A DNA stretch of 64,000 nt from Capillidium heterosporum (taxonomy: Eukaryota > Entomophthoromycota > Entomophthoromycetes > Entomophthorales > Capillidiaceae). How positions within the stretch are numbered: position 1 is the first letter of the stretch; the number at the start of each line of letters is the position of its first letter. The stretch covers positions 1,798,001 through 1,862,000 of the forward strand of contig WBMQ01000003.1 in assembly GCA_016630905.1 (NCBI GenBank). The letters are read 5' to 3'. Positions 1 through 12,133 of this stretch are shown here, piece by piece. The notes under the pieces were generated by a model that did no database searches, had not been told where the DNA came from, and worked only from the letters and a program-made list of their open reading frames with translations. Made by a program: the position numbers and the translations under genes.

Positions 1-1811
1 TTAGGTTTGAGTTGATACAACTGTCGATAGAGTTGGTACTATAATTAATGTAGGAGGTAGATCGACCTTTGATAAAATATCTGCATCGATAGCTGGGCAT
101 TTAAGTTTACTCAGCCCCAATAATTTACAACTTACCAACACTTCTATAGTTGGTTGTATGAAGCTGGTTAAAGTTAGGTAAATCTATTAATTTATCTTTA
201 CCAGTATAAAGCTTACCGAAAATGTATATACGATCAACGTAGTTATCTCAGTACTTGATTATAGAGGTTGTATACTTTTCAGTTGCTTGGTCGAACCTAT
301 ACCTCTTTAAAAAGACAGCTAGGAACAAATGGAAATGGATAGGCTTAAAAGTAACAGCTCTGTACTAGCAATCTATCCAAAGTTGCCAAATTTTGATAGT
401 CCATCATTTCCTCCAGGATCTTCAAAGACAAATTTTCTAAGCTTAGTATCACGTCCATCTAAGTTCTTTAGGTGCTGTTTTGAAAGAAAGATTGAATTTG
501 AAAGTGGCACTTTATACTATATATTTGGGCAAAGGTGGTATTCTATTTTAGGTGGATGATGCCTGTTAAAAGGTAGGTAAAAATGAAACAGAAGCGTATA
601 GGACTACGTAGGAAGCTCCTATGTAGCATCACATGTACTTTTATCTCATTTTTACCATGTTTTTGACTGCAAGTGTCTCTGCAATATATATTGAGTGAAT
701 CTCGATTTTATTCCAAAATATTCAAGTCTTCAAAGAATTTAATTTTGAAAGGTTATCTAGGAGATTCACAACGATGGAGTTTAGTTTCAAACAAAGGTTG
801 ATAAATGTTGCTTTGAACATTATACTTCAAAGAACTAAAGTATATTAATTTATGGCAACGAAATTTAGTGAAGTTTGAAGGTTGGCTAACTTGATTCAGG
901 ATCCGCGATTTTAACTTGTAAATTGAATCCATATGGTGTAGACATTCAATATATTACAGAAACTACTGTCTGCACTTATGCCAACGAAAATAGTCTTGTC
1001 TTCCTTTTCCTGGGATAGAGGATCTCCAAAGTCACTATCACCCTATTGAACACCCAAGTCGGAAAAGGCGGACATGTAGTTAAAGCACTATTAAGTTAGT
1101 GAAGGTACATTTAATATATATGATATTATATCATCAACTGCAGCTTCTATCACAATTAAAGAGTTTAGGCTAGAATATAGATAGGAGATACTCCACTCTA
1201 CCGATAAAACAGAGGTACTAAAGTTGACGATGGTGCTGTTATCAAATTCAAAGTTGCTAATATCAGCAGTGATAAAGGTGGCTAGTCTCAAGACAGCAAC
1301 TGCGTGGAGATCACTTTTGATTTGCAATCCAAATGGATAGTGAGTTTTAAGATGCTAGTCTTCAAGCTGTCTTCCACTTGTGGAATGAAGATAAATCGTA
1401 GCAGTGGTAGTTGATCGAGTAATTTGAACCGTTGGCATTGATGCACTTGGTGTGAGTTAAGATAGCGATAGGTTTGAGAAGGATGCTATCGCACATGTAT
1501 ACGTCGTTGTACTGCAAAGTGGTTATCCAAGGGTATTTGAGCTAGGGGTTGAGTTTGTCACTATCAATGATCTTACTTTAAAATGTATTTGAAATCGAAT
1601 TGATGTAGCAAATCAATTAAACTTGTAAATTAGGCAGCTAAGGCAAGTATAAAAGAATATTGGTTGATATAGGGTACTAATATATTTATCTTCTGACGCG
1701 GTTAAAAGCCTATGTAGGTATATGCAATTAAGCCTTAAACTAAATAAGGCTTTCAAATAATAAACAAATAAGAGGAAGTTTTAAAATATTTTAAATAGCT
1801 ATACGTTTTAT
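1..1811. other. Gene-poor AT-rich stretch
   Basis: I see no supportable gene. The two short open frames (329-559 plus, 1091-1327 minus) have no recognisable domain, no splice partners and a composition like the surrounding AT-rich DNA. Confidence 0.5.
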
Positions 1812-2700
1812 TTAGTTATCTAATTCTAAATCTTGGAATCCTTCCCTAAACATCTTAAAACTGCAAAGGAAATCATGACTAATCAAAGATGGTAAGTGGT
1901 ATAGCATCAACTGCTTAACCTTTTCGAGTCCTCCGTATATAAAAATATGCATTAAATTATATGACATTGCAAATCCTCCTTTGCGAAAGATGAACTCTTG
2001 ATCGAAAGGAGCCATTATAAACTTGATTTCCATATTTCGGCACTTGAATGGCTTCATAAGGAAACGAACAGATTCATCGATAATGTCAACTAGATCTTGC
2101 ATCACAAAGCATAGTAATCACAGGCTGTACTCAAAATTAAATACATTGGAAGAAAGCTCATCATACACGATTAAAGTTGTCAAGTTGACTAAAGTTTGAA
2201 ACAGTACTGGTAACAAACTACGAGTAGCATCTCCTTCCTCAGCCTGGACTTTGGGGTGAAGTTGGCAAATCCTGAAAAACACAGACATGGAAGGTATTGT
2301 AAGATTGAAATAAATAGGAATAAATTTAATTATATCCTTTTAGACATAATTGATGCACTATATTCATAGCACGAATACCTTTTCAGTTTTTGACGTTGTT
2401 TGGCATTATTAATGAGTTTTTTATATTGCTTAGCCATTTGCTATGGTTTACATATTGCTTCCTCACTATGCTTACATTTACTGACCCATTCATATAACTT
2501 ATAGGATAGTATATTTCTAAATATTGTATTAAAGACAATCTGACTGAAGTATATATTGAGTAAATTTGTACTAAGCTGAGTATCCCTATCTAATTTTGTT
2601 ATTACCGTTTTATGAAGCTCAGGTAGTAGTTTGGGAAGGATGGCCATCTTCAGCTGACATTCAATTGAAAAGAGAGGCTTTAAGTTCAAATTATTCTATT
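1812..2700 (-). pseudogene. Decayed unidentified minus-strand gene
   Basis: Two stretches on the minus strand read as one protein if a normal intron (about 2271-2380, donor GTATTC, acceptor TTTTCAG) is removed. The first exon gives a helical, Leu/Lys-rich sequence ending in KQRQKLKR and the second continues in the same frame with ICQLHPKVQAEEGDATRS. The frame is broken twice, by a TAG just after CKHSEEAICKP (near 2441) and by a TGA just after VFNFEYSL (near 2118), while coding-like sequence continues on both sides. No start codon or full 5' part was found. I do not recognise the family. It is either a pseudogene or a gene carrying sequence errors, and no function is proposed. Confidence 0.4.
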
Positions 2701-3340
2701 TTATACCTTGCTATTTTTTTCGAAATTAGGGAGGTATAAGCTGTAGCCTTAACCTTCTGTACAAATTCGATATGTAGAATCAAGATTACTTTCCTATACC
2801 CAAACTTATGGTGTAAAATTAATCTGCTGTTTACAAGGTAGCCTGATTCACTTCAACATGCATCAATCCTAATTCAAAAATAGCGGCCTTATTCCATAGT
2901 AAAGTGTAGTTGTGCTATAAAGCATCTCAGGAATGGAAGCTTCTAAATTTCAGACTGAATAGCGATAACATAGTTTTATCTTTAGTTTTGCCACAAGCAA
3001 TTCAAATGTTGTACTACATTTTACAATATCTTTTCACCTACCAATACCTTATTGTACTTACGTTATCATGCATCTAAATTTAATGTTTATAACGTGAGGC
3101 ATCCTCTCGAACACTCTTTATTTACCAAGAATTTATTAAACTATAACGTATTAGCTTGACTTTTTAATTTGTGTTTATCTACCTATATATAGTCATCCTT
3201 TAATTCTCTTTACATTGTTTTAGCTCAATTTACTATAAAAATACAACGAGATATTCAAAAATAAACTTAAATCAGACTGATCCATACATGGAGTATATAT
3301 AAACCAAGATACTCTCTAGCAACGGTACTTTATTATACTT
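2690..3340. other. Intergenic, nothing recognised
   Basis: AT-rich with stops in all frames. It may contain the lost 5' part of the decayed gene to its left and the 3' UTR of the sorting nexin gene to its right. Confidence 0.5.
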
Positions 3341-4688
3341 TCAATTTAGTTGGGTAGCAGCCTGCCTATCCAAATCCCCGTCAAAGTTCAGACCTTTACT
3401 AACTTTGAAGGTATTTCGCTTTAACTTATTGAGTTCAGGTAAACATAACGTGAGCTGCTTCAGATTCTCCATTTCCAACTTGAGATTGGTGTTGGCAAAT
3501 TTGAGGAGCTTCTGCTTGCAGTCCAGATACCTCTCCCTATCGAACCTAGTTAGTTGTACCGGTAGTTGCTGGTTGAACTTTTGCACCTGCACGTTCCTAT
3601 AATTTTCATATTGGTTTGCCTAATGAGTTATATGTATGTTAGAAGCTTTAAAAGTTTTAGAAAAGGCTACCTCTTCAAACTCCTGCAAAGCTTTATCGAC
3701 CTTCAACTTATCCAAAGTGTTGTTGGCTTTGAGGATAACTAATGTATGCTTCTTCTTGTCCGACTTTTGAACCGAATCCTGGTACTCTTTCAGGCAAAAG
3801 AACCTTAACCCCAAGTTGTGTAGGATATGTTCCAACTGTCGCGAATACAATTCGAATATCAGTTGGAATCCATAACTTATGTCGTAGTCTATATAGTTAT
3901 GCAGCAGTTCCGATTTGTTTTGGTAGGTGATGCCGATTTTGCGTAGTAAGTTTAAAAGTTCCTGCTCACCCAAGCTTTCCACATCTTTTGAAGTCGCTAA
4001 GTTGAGGTTAGTTAAACTTAGTGCTATCGTCTTGGCCCCAAAGTCCAAGTAGCTGCGAGCTAGTTGACGCCGGTTCAAAGTTAAGTTGGTGAGGTAAATC
4101 TGAGCACTATGTTGTACGTTCTGTTGTAAAGTTATCAAGTTTAAACGGTATTTACCATAGGCCAAATCTTCCTTCAGTTTGTAGTTGACTAGGTTGGAAG
4201 TGGTTATCGGACTATAAGGTGCACTTTTGTAGTTGAATGATGCTTGCAAAAAGTTTTTAAGCTCAAGGTCGACCTTTAAACTTCGATTGGAAGTTATTCG
4301 CAATAGAAACTGTTGAAGGTCCGATAGTAAATGTTCCTGAAATTGATGCTGATTCTGCAATTGATGTTTACTCAGGTTGTTGAAGTTTTGCTGTGCTAGC
4401 AGCTGCGAAGGTATGGGTGGTAGGATAGGTACTAATAATTCAGGGTAAACCGCTATCAGATAATCTTGTAGCTTTTGAAACTCAAAATAAGTTCGATCGA
4501 TGTTCTGCTTATTAAGCATTGGTTGGTACTGGTTTAAATTGGTCTATACAAACGTTTAAATAGTGAATAAATTTAATAGGTACTTCATATTGGAGTCTAT
4601 AGATCAATTCTTTTTTACTGTTGTCGACGGTAACTACTTTTATGTTTAGAAAGGGCTCGCTAAGAACCTCAGGCTGTTTATCTTCCAT
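3341..4688 (-). CDS. VPS17: PX-BAR sorting nexin, Vps17-like retromer subunit
   Basis: Predicted endosomal sorting nexin of the retromer SNX-BAR dimer, which binds phosphoinositides and tubulates endosomes for endosome-to-Golgi recycling. Exons are 4584-4688, 3671-4543 and 3341-3619 (418 aa), with introns of 40 nt (4544-4583) and 51 nt (3620-3670). Splicing the first intron restores a PX-domain core, in which TNLNQYQ is followed by IDRTYFEFQKLQDYL and the Pro-rich ILPPIP loop. The rest is helical and BAR-like, ending with QLTRFDRERYLDCKQKLL and related heptads. The IDRTYFEF motif resembles Vps17 more than Vps5. The start is the first in-frame ATG of the PX exon; the protein is shorter than yeast Vps17 (about 550 aa), mainly at the N-terminus. 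Another SNX-BAR, such as a Vps5- or Snx41-like protein, remains possible. Confidence 0.65.
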
Positions 4689-5514
4689 ACTAACCCTGTA
4701 CAAAGATAAATATATGTCAGTAAAATGATACGTATCAAAATATACTATTGATTAAGATGTACATTCATATAGATGGGTTTTATTTAAAAGTTTGGCTTAC
4801 GTCAATATCTGAGTTCAATTTTTACTGAGAGACCTGAGTTTTGACTTTTGGGAACCGATTTGAAGTTGTGGATTCCAAATCCTTATCCAAAATTTACCCT
4901 TTTATAACCGGATAAATTTCAGCTACCAAATTTAAATAGAATGCGATTTCCTTTAGTTTGGTTTAGAACTCAAAGTCAATCGTATATCTACACACAGGAG
5001 CTAAATATATCGGAATGGCTGGTATTAAGGCAAAATAATCCTACTTGCAACAGAATCCTAAACTTTAGCTTATTGGAAGTATAGATGTAAAAGCTTATTA
5101 TAGAATGTAAGAAGTGGTTGAAATGGTTTAGATACATCAGTAGTTTCAAGTTGTTATCGGTTCTGCTGCTAAACAAAGTATTTTCTAAGCTTAAAATATA
5201 TTTTTTAGAATTCAAGATATATTGCAATATGTTAAGGAGGAGCATTGTTTAATATATTTAGGCGAACTGGATTCAGCTTTATAATTACTTTTTATAATAT
5301 ATGTATGTTTTATTTCATTCTTAGTGAAGAGATAATACAATATATACAATTATATACCAATTAGTATATATTTTCTTTATAATCAATAGACAGCACATTG
5401 AACTATTTAAAAGGATTATTGTATTTTAGATAAAACTAGCAGGTTGCTATTAACTTTATTATTAAACTGTACATATCCCTATAGTATCTCATAACCAAAT
5501 AAAAACATAATAAA
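4689..5514. other. Intergenic, one weak minus-strand frame
   Basis: An open frame at 4988-5245 (minus, 85 codons, Leu/Phe/Ser-rich) has no domain or partner exon and is probably chance. The right end (about 5395-5515) resembles the 3' flank of the second Cks1-like copy, so it belongs to a duplicated unit. Confidence 0.4.
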
Positions 5515-6000
5515 TTAATTGTTCGTGCATCTTAACCCTAAATAGTTTGAATAAAGCATATAAATAGTAAATATTACTTGGCTTACGTATCGGTATAACA
5601 TGTCTTTCTGTTTCTAAGCAATAAAGTAAATATTGACGCTTGGAATGTAAAAAGTTGAAAGACTTACTACATATCATATAGTGCTCCCATTCTTTACTAA
5701 CTAAAATACCTATATCCAACATTAAGTTGTGAGGTAAAAGTTGGTTGTAAGGTAAGTAAGCGGCTAGTTGTTTAGGTAGGATGGCATGCCTGTATTCGTA
5801 ATATTCATCTATTTAAACTTTATTAATATATATAATGTTACAAGTTGGAAATTGAAGTTTATTTTATAAAAATATACTATAAAATAGTTACCTTTATAAT
5901 TTCTCGTATAGGTAATTTTGGAGGCATACTTATCGTAAACTTTATAGAATCTTTGGGAATGTGGCTTGGATCTACAACTGTTAACTTGAGCTTTTGGCAT
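5515..6000 (-). CDS. CKS1: Cks1-like cyclin-dependent kinase regulatory subunit, copy A
   Basis: Small Cdk-docking protein that promotes processive phosphorylation of phospho-substrates. Exons are 5892-6000, 5668-5808, 5578-5613 and 5515-5537, giving 102 aa from the ATG at 6000. The spliced protein contains DEYYEYRHAILP, corresponding to the Cks EYRHVxLP strand, and then SKEWEHYMIC for SxGWEHYMI, with no length change in between. The final IRKP matches the FRRP strand. The Arg, Ser, Trp and Arg that form the phosphate pocket are therefore present. It is diverged elsewhere: the LGxQQSxG loop reads GILVSKE, and the HxPEPH hinge reads CKTERH. A second, broken copy lies about 1.15 kb upstream in the same orientation. 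It may be a specialised paralogue rather than the main Cks1 of the genome. Confidence 0.7.
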
Positions 6001-6682
6001 CTTTGAGCAATGTTGGTGATTGTGGGTTAAGGATTGGGAAGTGATTTTTAGAAGAAATATAACATGAATCTTTTGTGCGAAACTGTTCAGTAATTCCGAG
6101 TAACTTTTTACGATTAAACTTATAAGATCTTAGCCAAGTTTCTTGAATAAAACCATTAACTGGAAAAGGAATGTGACGTCAGATTTTAGAGAATACAGTT
6201 TGTTCCAATTTGACTAAATCCTTTCTATGTATTTCTTCAAAGGCATGCAAGAGTAGGTTACAAAAATTGGATAGTGGCTAGTAAAGGGCCAAGTTAAAGA
6301 TAAGATGAGTTTAAGTGACGAGTTGTGAATGTTAAAAGAATACTAGTAAATTCAAGTTGGATCCAAGCAGGCTAGGAAAGAGTGGTATTTATTAACACTA
6401 GTTCTGAATTGGGCAACATAAATCTTTGTAGTCGCAAGTAAATGTTCTCTTTTATTTCTACATGTCGAATAAACATATTTATTACCACCAATTATACTTT
6501 TCAATAGTACGTATGTGTACTCCTTTATCCTATTATTTTCTCTAAAATCATTGAAGTATTAAACCCTTTTCAAAGAATGGTTGCATTTTGGATAGAACTA
6601 GAAGGGTACTATTACTTTTATTCCCTAAGCGCACATACTCTTATATCGCTCTCATAAGCTCAAATGAACTATATGTATTCCA
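6001..6682. other. Spacer between the two Cks1-like copies
   Basis: No coding signal. The right part (from about 6545) is an imperfect duplicate of the 3' flank of copy A, so the tandem duplication took in flanking DNA. Confidence 0.45.
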
Positions 6683-7176
6683 TTAAAAGTTCGTACTTTT
6701 AATCCCTAAGTAGTATAAACAAAAACTTTTATCAAAACATGTAAATTAGAAAATTATTACTTGCTCTACGTATGGGGATAACATGTCGTTCCGTTCCTAA
6801 AAAATTATTAGATATATAATGAAGTATAGATCAAAAAGACGTACTGCATATCATGTAGTGTTCCCAATCTCTGTTGACCTAAAACACCTATATCCCGTAA
6901 CAAATTGTGAGGTAGGAACTTGGTTATAGGGTAGATAAGCAGCTAACTGTCTAGGTAATATGGCAAGCCTATACTCGTAATGTTCATCTACTTAAACCTA
7001 TTAATATTCATATAAAAGGCTGCTGGTAAAGCTGTGCATGCTTACTAGCTATAGTTATAATGTTTACCTTTGTAATTTTTTGAGTAAAAGATCCTTGAAG
7101 CGTATTTTTCGTAAACTTTATAAAATCGTTCCGAATGGGGTCTGTTATTGGAAACGTTAACTTGGGCTTTAGGCAT
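6683..7176 (-). pseudogene. Cks1-like copy B, frameshifted
   Basis: Tandem duplicate of copy A. Exon 1 (7068-7176) starts MPKAQVNVSNNRPHSERFYK and continues into EKYASR. An 80-nt intron (6988-7067) sits at the same place as in copy A, followed by DEHYEYRLAILPRQLAAYLP. After YNQ one extra nucleotide shifts the frame, and a second extra nucleotide lies just before DWEHYMIC. The downstream exons, with the A-type introns conserved, read RTERHVIPIRRA and then RIKSTNF. The phosphate-pocket Ser is lost in the shifted segment. The two +1 slips do not compensate each other, so the copy is probably a pseudogene unless both are sequence errors. Confidence 0.65.
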
Positions 7177-7791
7177 TTGAAGAGTGTTGGTAGGCGTGAG
7201 TAAAGAGCTTTGTAGTTTGGAATCCTTTTATTAAAGTTTATAGTGCTTTAAATTGATAATTTCTTGAAAGTTGACGTTATTTTGAAGAGATTGTATGTAT
7301 GTTTTTTACAAGATAGACAAGTATAGTATACCGTTACCAGAATGGCTCTATTCTACTATACTTTGGAAAGTAATATTTCCATTTTTAGTTGCATATTCGA
7401 AATGTCAGGTTCAGACATTTCATACATGTCGATATACACTAAAATAGCTATGAATTATTATAGAATTTCTGTAATGTAGTGCCTATTCATAGTATCATAG
7501 ATGTCTTATCAAGCCTAAGCCCAAGGAGAAAATGGCAAGATATACTTTTCTATGTTAAAGATAGTATATAAAAAGCAAAACAAAATTTAATATTTTTACT
7601 TATACAAGCACTATTTGGTTTATTGAGCTATTTGTGCTTTGACATGCGAAGAGTATATCTGCTATATAGTAGTATATCAATAAAGCATTAAAGTACTGGA
7701 AGAATTAAAGGGTAATATTAAAAACATTTGATAGCTTATAAGAGATGTAAAGTCTAAAGGGACCAGTATAAAGCTAAAGAAAGCTCACATC
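7177..7791. other. Intergenic, nothing recognised
   Basis: AT-rich, between the Cks1-like copy B start and the 3' end of the Spo22/Zip4-like gene. It presumably holds the copy B promoter and the other gene's 3' UTR. No open frame worth reporting. Confidence 0.5.
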
Positions 7792-10700
7792 TTAAGAATA
7801 TTCTGAAAGTAGAACTTGGTAAGCAGATTTCATCTGTGTCGTTAAAAGTAGCCAATATAAAGAAGCTTACTTTCAAGTATTCCTGGCTGTCCTTATTATA
7901 GGATGCGATCTGTAAGGCGTACTCAAACCATTGTTTACCACTCAAATTATTGGAAATACTAAAGATGTTAAGCAGTAGTGTTCATTCTTGCTACCTCAGG
8001 CTGTCTAACCCTTTGTTCCAACTGATAGCGGAAAGCCAGCTAATTTCATCTTTGGGATAGTCCTAGGAAACTTGATTACTATGCTAAAAAGTATAAATAG
8101 TACCGGTTGACACTTGATAATTTCCAATGTCTGTTTTATATACAAAAGTACTGCCTCCAAGTTATTGGACAATGCATTACAGATAAGCAACCGAATCCAC
8201 TTGCTATAAAGATATACATCGATGTTCTCGAGATTCATAATTATTTCGAGGATAGACTATATACTTCAGTAATATTAATATAGTCAAAGGTACGCTTAAT
8301 GCCTTCATCGAAACTATAACTTTTGGTTAGTTGGACTTTCATATTAAAGTTACCGTATTTAGGACAGGAGCTGTCTTTCAATATACTATCTAAAACTTGT
8401 TATTTTCATTCGAGTATAATGGCTTACCAGCAATAATTTCACAGGAACTTAGAGTTATCTGGTTCTTTCCATCGGAAAAATCCTAAAGACTTAAGCTAAT
8501 TGAAATATCAAAGTATACCTTTAAGTTTTCAAGAATTCTATCCCAGTTCTTTACGCGTATATTGAGGGAAAAGTTCAATAATATTGCTTGTTGGTGCAAG
8601 TATTGATATTCAGGGAATCCCTCGTCTTCGATAAGTTTCAAAGAATTGAGCATCTTGCCACTCATATCGGAATAGGCCAAATCTTTTTCTCCATCCTAGA
8701 GATATTAGATTAGATAAAGTTTGGCTTACATTGAGTCCGGTAAGTAAGTAGGAATTTACACCTAACAGTATTGAAGCAAACTTTGTTTCCCTTTCGCTAT
8801 CGTGAATGATATTTTCAAAGTCGATTCCCTGAAATTTTAATGTATATCTTTGTTAAATTACCTGCATTATAGCTCTGTAGCAGCTTTCCGACTCTTTATA
8901 TTTCTTCTCTTGAAACATAGTTGATCCAAGGCACCATACTAATAAAGTTAGTTGCCAAAGAATGTATATTACTGAAATGATCAAGGTATTTTGCTTCTTC
9001 AAGTTTGGTAGGGCTGATCCAATGCTTTTAAGCTATTTAACATAAGCTTACCTGGTTGAATTAGTACGGTAAAATGTAGCTATATCGTACAGTTATGGAC
9101 TAAATCAATTGTAGCTTCTCCAAGGTAGCTAAAATTTGTTAGTTCAATATGATATCTACATTACCTAAGCTTATCGGTTGTTAATACGTAGGTTAAATAA
9201 GTCCTATAAAATCAGTATGTAAGAGAACAATAGCAAGTACTTTAATAGGGCCGATAGAGAAGTTGCAGTCAAGCTATCGCTCCTGCTTAGCAAATCGGTG
9301 TTGGAAAAGATGGATTTTAAAAGGTAGAACAATGCATCGTAGCTCTTCATGTTAAGTGCAGTTAACCCTAGGAAGTACCACATTTCTGGAGTGAAATTTT
9401 GTGCTTCTATATCATCTAATAGAATTTAACATATCGGAAAATATTAAATATACCTTTTGAAACTTGTCCTCTTTGAATACAGCATAGTAGATAATAGTAG
9501 TTTATAAAGACATTTGATTTATCGATCGAGTATGCCTCGAACAAGTACTCATGCGCTTCCTCAAGTTCGTTTAAGCTAATTTTACATATGCCCATTTTCC
9601 TAAATCTAAATTAGTATCCCAGACAAATACACCTACCCCATTATCGCTGCCTTGTAACGGTCATTAGAGACAGAATCAACGTCATTGATGCTGGTATAGT
9701 ATAGTATAAATGCCTTTGAAAACTCATCGTTCTACCAAAAGTTAGCTAAATTAAGAGAAATGTTACTCTTAAAAAGTCATCTCCCTTCTTGCAAATGATC
9801 TAAAGTTTTAGTATTATCGAAAAACAAACTTACATATTGTATAGAACTTATATATTCCTTGGATAATCTAGGATCTAAATATATTTAACTAGATTAAATG
9901 TCACTAAATGATATTTACCGTTTAAACATCTTTTAATCACATCCATATTATCGGAGATATCTTCATCAGAGTTGATAACGAAATTCATCTTTTGCACCAA
10001 AAGCTCAGTATACACATCATCTTCGGTTATATCGCAGTAGCTTAATAGTATATCTATTCCAGGCAATACTACTTTAAAGCTAAAAGGTTAGGCATACTAT
10101 GCATACATAGCTACCTTAAACATTCGGCAGCAAAATTTATCAGTTCCAATATCCTTATAAAATTAGCGAATATAAAAGTGATATTTACATTTCGATGGTT
10201 ATTTTGGAAAGCTTAACCATCATTGAGCATTTCTCAAATACTTTATTTTAGTTCGATTTACAAAAGAAAGTTACCTTTAGTGACCATGTCGGGCTTTCCA
10301 ATCTTTACAAATGCTAAAATATTAGTTTTGAGAACTCTTGGCGTAAAGTAATGCTATTAATAAATTAGCATATTATATACATACTAGCTACTTCATAAAT
10401 ATAGTCGATAGTATCGAAGCTTTCTTCAATCATCTTCTTAGTATGCATTCCCAATTTCATTTCAGCTACATAGGTTTAGCTAGACATACATCAGATTTAC
10501 CTATTAGGCAAAGTAGCTTTCCCTAGAAAAATTAGATTAGGCTTGCTTTAAAACTACTGTATAAACGTCTAAGTTCCATTTCTTTGAGATAGCTACTGAC
10601 TCATCTAATAAAACCAAGGCCTCAAATCCGCCTTTGCTAATTTCCATTTTCTCGCATATATTAATGATGTCGTCTAATCCTTCCTAAACAGATTAGATAT

Positions 10701-12005
10701 GCTACTATTGCTACAAATACCTTATGCTGCAAACTCTCAATATCATCTATAGTAAATTAGATTGATATACTAAAACACTTACATAAGGATTCTTTCAATA
10801 ATTTAAAAGCTTTGGGATAATCTTTGGTTTTAATGTTCTAAAAGATTAGCAATACAGTCTAGTCTGGTTATACCAGCTCAGCGTTGGCTAATTTGATCTT
10901 TAACGCAAGAGGTTTGCTTGAATTTGTGTCTAAGACCTTAGATTATAAGTATGGATATTCAATAAACTATACCTTTAAACAATACATTTCAGATTCATTT
11001 AAATAATGTTCTGAAGCTTCAAGGTTATTTAAATCTATTTATCAGTTGGCATATAATAAATATGTTTACCTAAGTAAGCTCGGGCTATTTTAAAGCTCAA
11101 CTGGGCAAGTTTATAGAAATCTAAATTGTTAAATTTGGTTGAACTTTATATTACCTTTTTCCGATCCAAGCTTCATCAATGAAAATGCCAAATTTCTAAC
11201 TATAAGGGTTAGTGCTAGAAATATAAGTTCTATACCATTCACGATTAAAAGGCTCGTTTTTGAGCTGAGATTAAACTGTGTTTTGATTTTTAAAGTGAAT
11301 GGTTATATTCCAAAGCTCGATGCCTAAAAGTTAGTTTCTTTGAGAAAAGGGGTTACCTTTATCGATATAATAATCGATATTTTCCACTTTAATGCCACCT
11401 TGACCCAGCGTTAAAAAGGTGTTGTATGCATCTCTTGTTAGTGTATCCAATTCATCACCTTTAAACAATATGGAATCACTGTTTCCCAATTCAATGAGAA
11501 GCTTATCAATTAGGCCTAGAAAAGGTTTAAAATATAGTAATTGAATGGTCTACCGTCGAGCTTTTCAAGAGGATGTAGATGAGGTACGATCAAATCCATT
11601 TTAGTGATATAGAAGTTGAACTATTAAAATATATACTATATAAAGTCTATGCATTTTATTGAAGCTGAACTCCCGAGTTGAGTAGTTTAGTAAATTGTAA
11701 GCCAAGAGTGTGAAGGAATTTCGAGATTGCATATCAGAATATTCTGCAATTTCAAGGAATGTGGCTTGAAGGACTGAATGCATTTCGTCACTCTTGATTC
11801 TCTAAACTAATGGCCATTGGTTATAAATAGAAGAGGCAGTCAATAGCATTACCAGCTTTCAACATAATTGGCTTCAGATATTTCAATTATCTTTTGGCTG
11901 ATTGACATCACTTCTGTAAGCCTTCCAAACTCTGGAATCTAAAGTACTTGGATTCTATTAAAAAATTTACTTCCAAAAAATTTACTTTTTGGCTATTTGG
12001 AACAT
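7792..12005 (-). CDS. SPO22: Spo22/Zip4/TEX11-like meiotic TPR protein (exons partly resolved)
   Basis: Candidate ZMM-group protein, a TPR scaffold on meiotic chromosome axes needed for crossover formation. The C-terminal part is clear: exons reading DYPKDEISWLSAISWNKG, then ISNNLSGKQWFEYALQIASY, then a last exon MKSAYQVLLSEYS with TAA at 7792. The pattern YPxxExxWL...WNxG......AxxWxxxAL is the hallmark of the Spo22/Zip4 C-terminus. The last introns are 7834-7870 (37 nt) and about 7959-8009. Upstream the minus strand carries a long series of short helical exons (for example 8483-8680, 9875-10066, 11700-11800) separated by 40-60 nt introns. The 5' end is uncertain; I place it just left of CRM1, with which it would share a divergent promoter. 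Some upstream junctions do not keep frame by eye. Confidence 0.55.
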
Positions 12006-12133
12006 AAGTTACGATTTCCTAGCGAATTAGATTTGCTAAACTTATTGTATAAAGACAAAAGCAACTTTACAGATAATACAAAAAGTATCCCGATTTCATC
12101 AATATAGACCAGCAACGAAAGTACACTACGAGA
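12006..12133. promoter_or_regulatory. Divergent promoter region, SPO22-like and CRM1
   Basis: About 130 nt separate the presumed SPO22-like 5' end (minus) from the CRM1 ATG at 12134 (plus). The segment is AT-rich and must hold both start regions; no TATA box or named operator could be assigned. Confidence 0.35.

Noticed and set aside
329-559. 76-codon open frame near the left edge
   Set aside because: No domain, no splice partners and no signal peptide; its length is within chance expectation.
4512-4703. A separate 63-codon gene ahead of the VPS17-like gene
   Set aside because: Removing a 40-nt GT-AG intron (4544-4583) fuses it to the following exon and completes the PX domain core.
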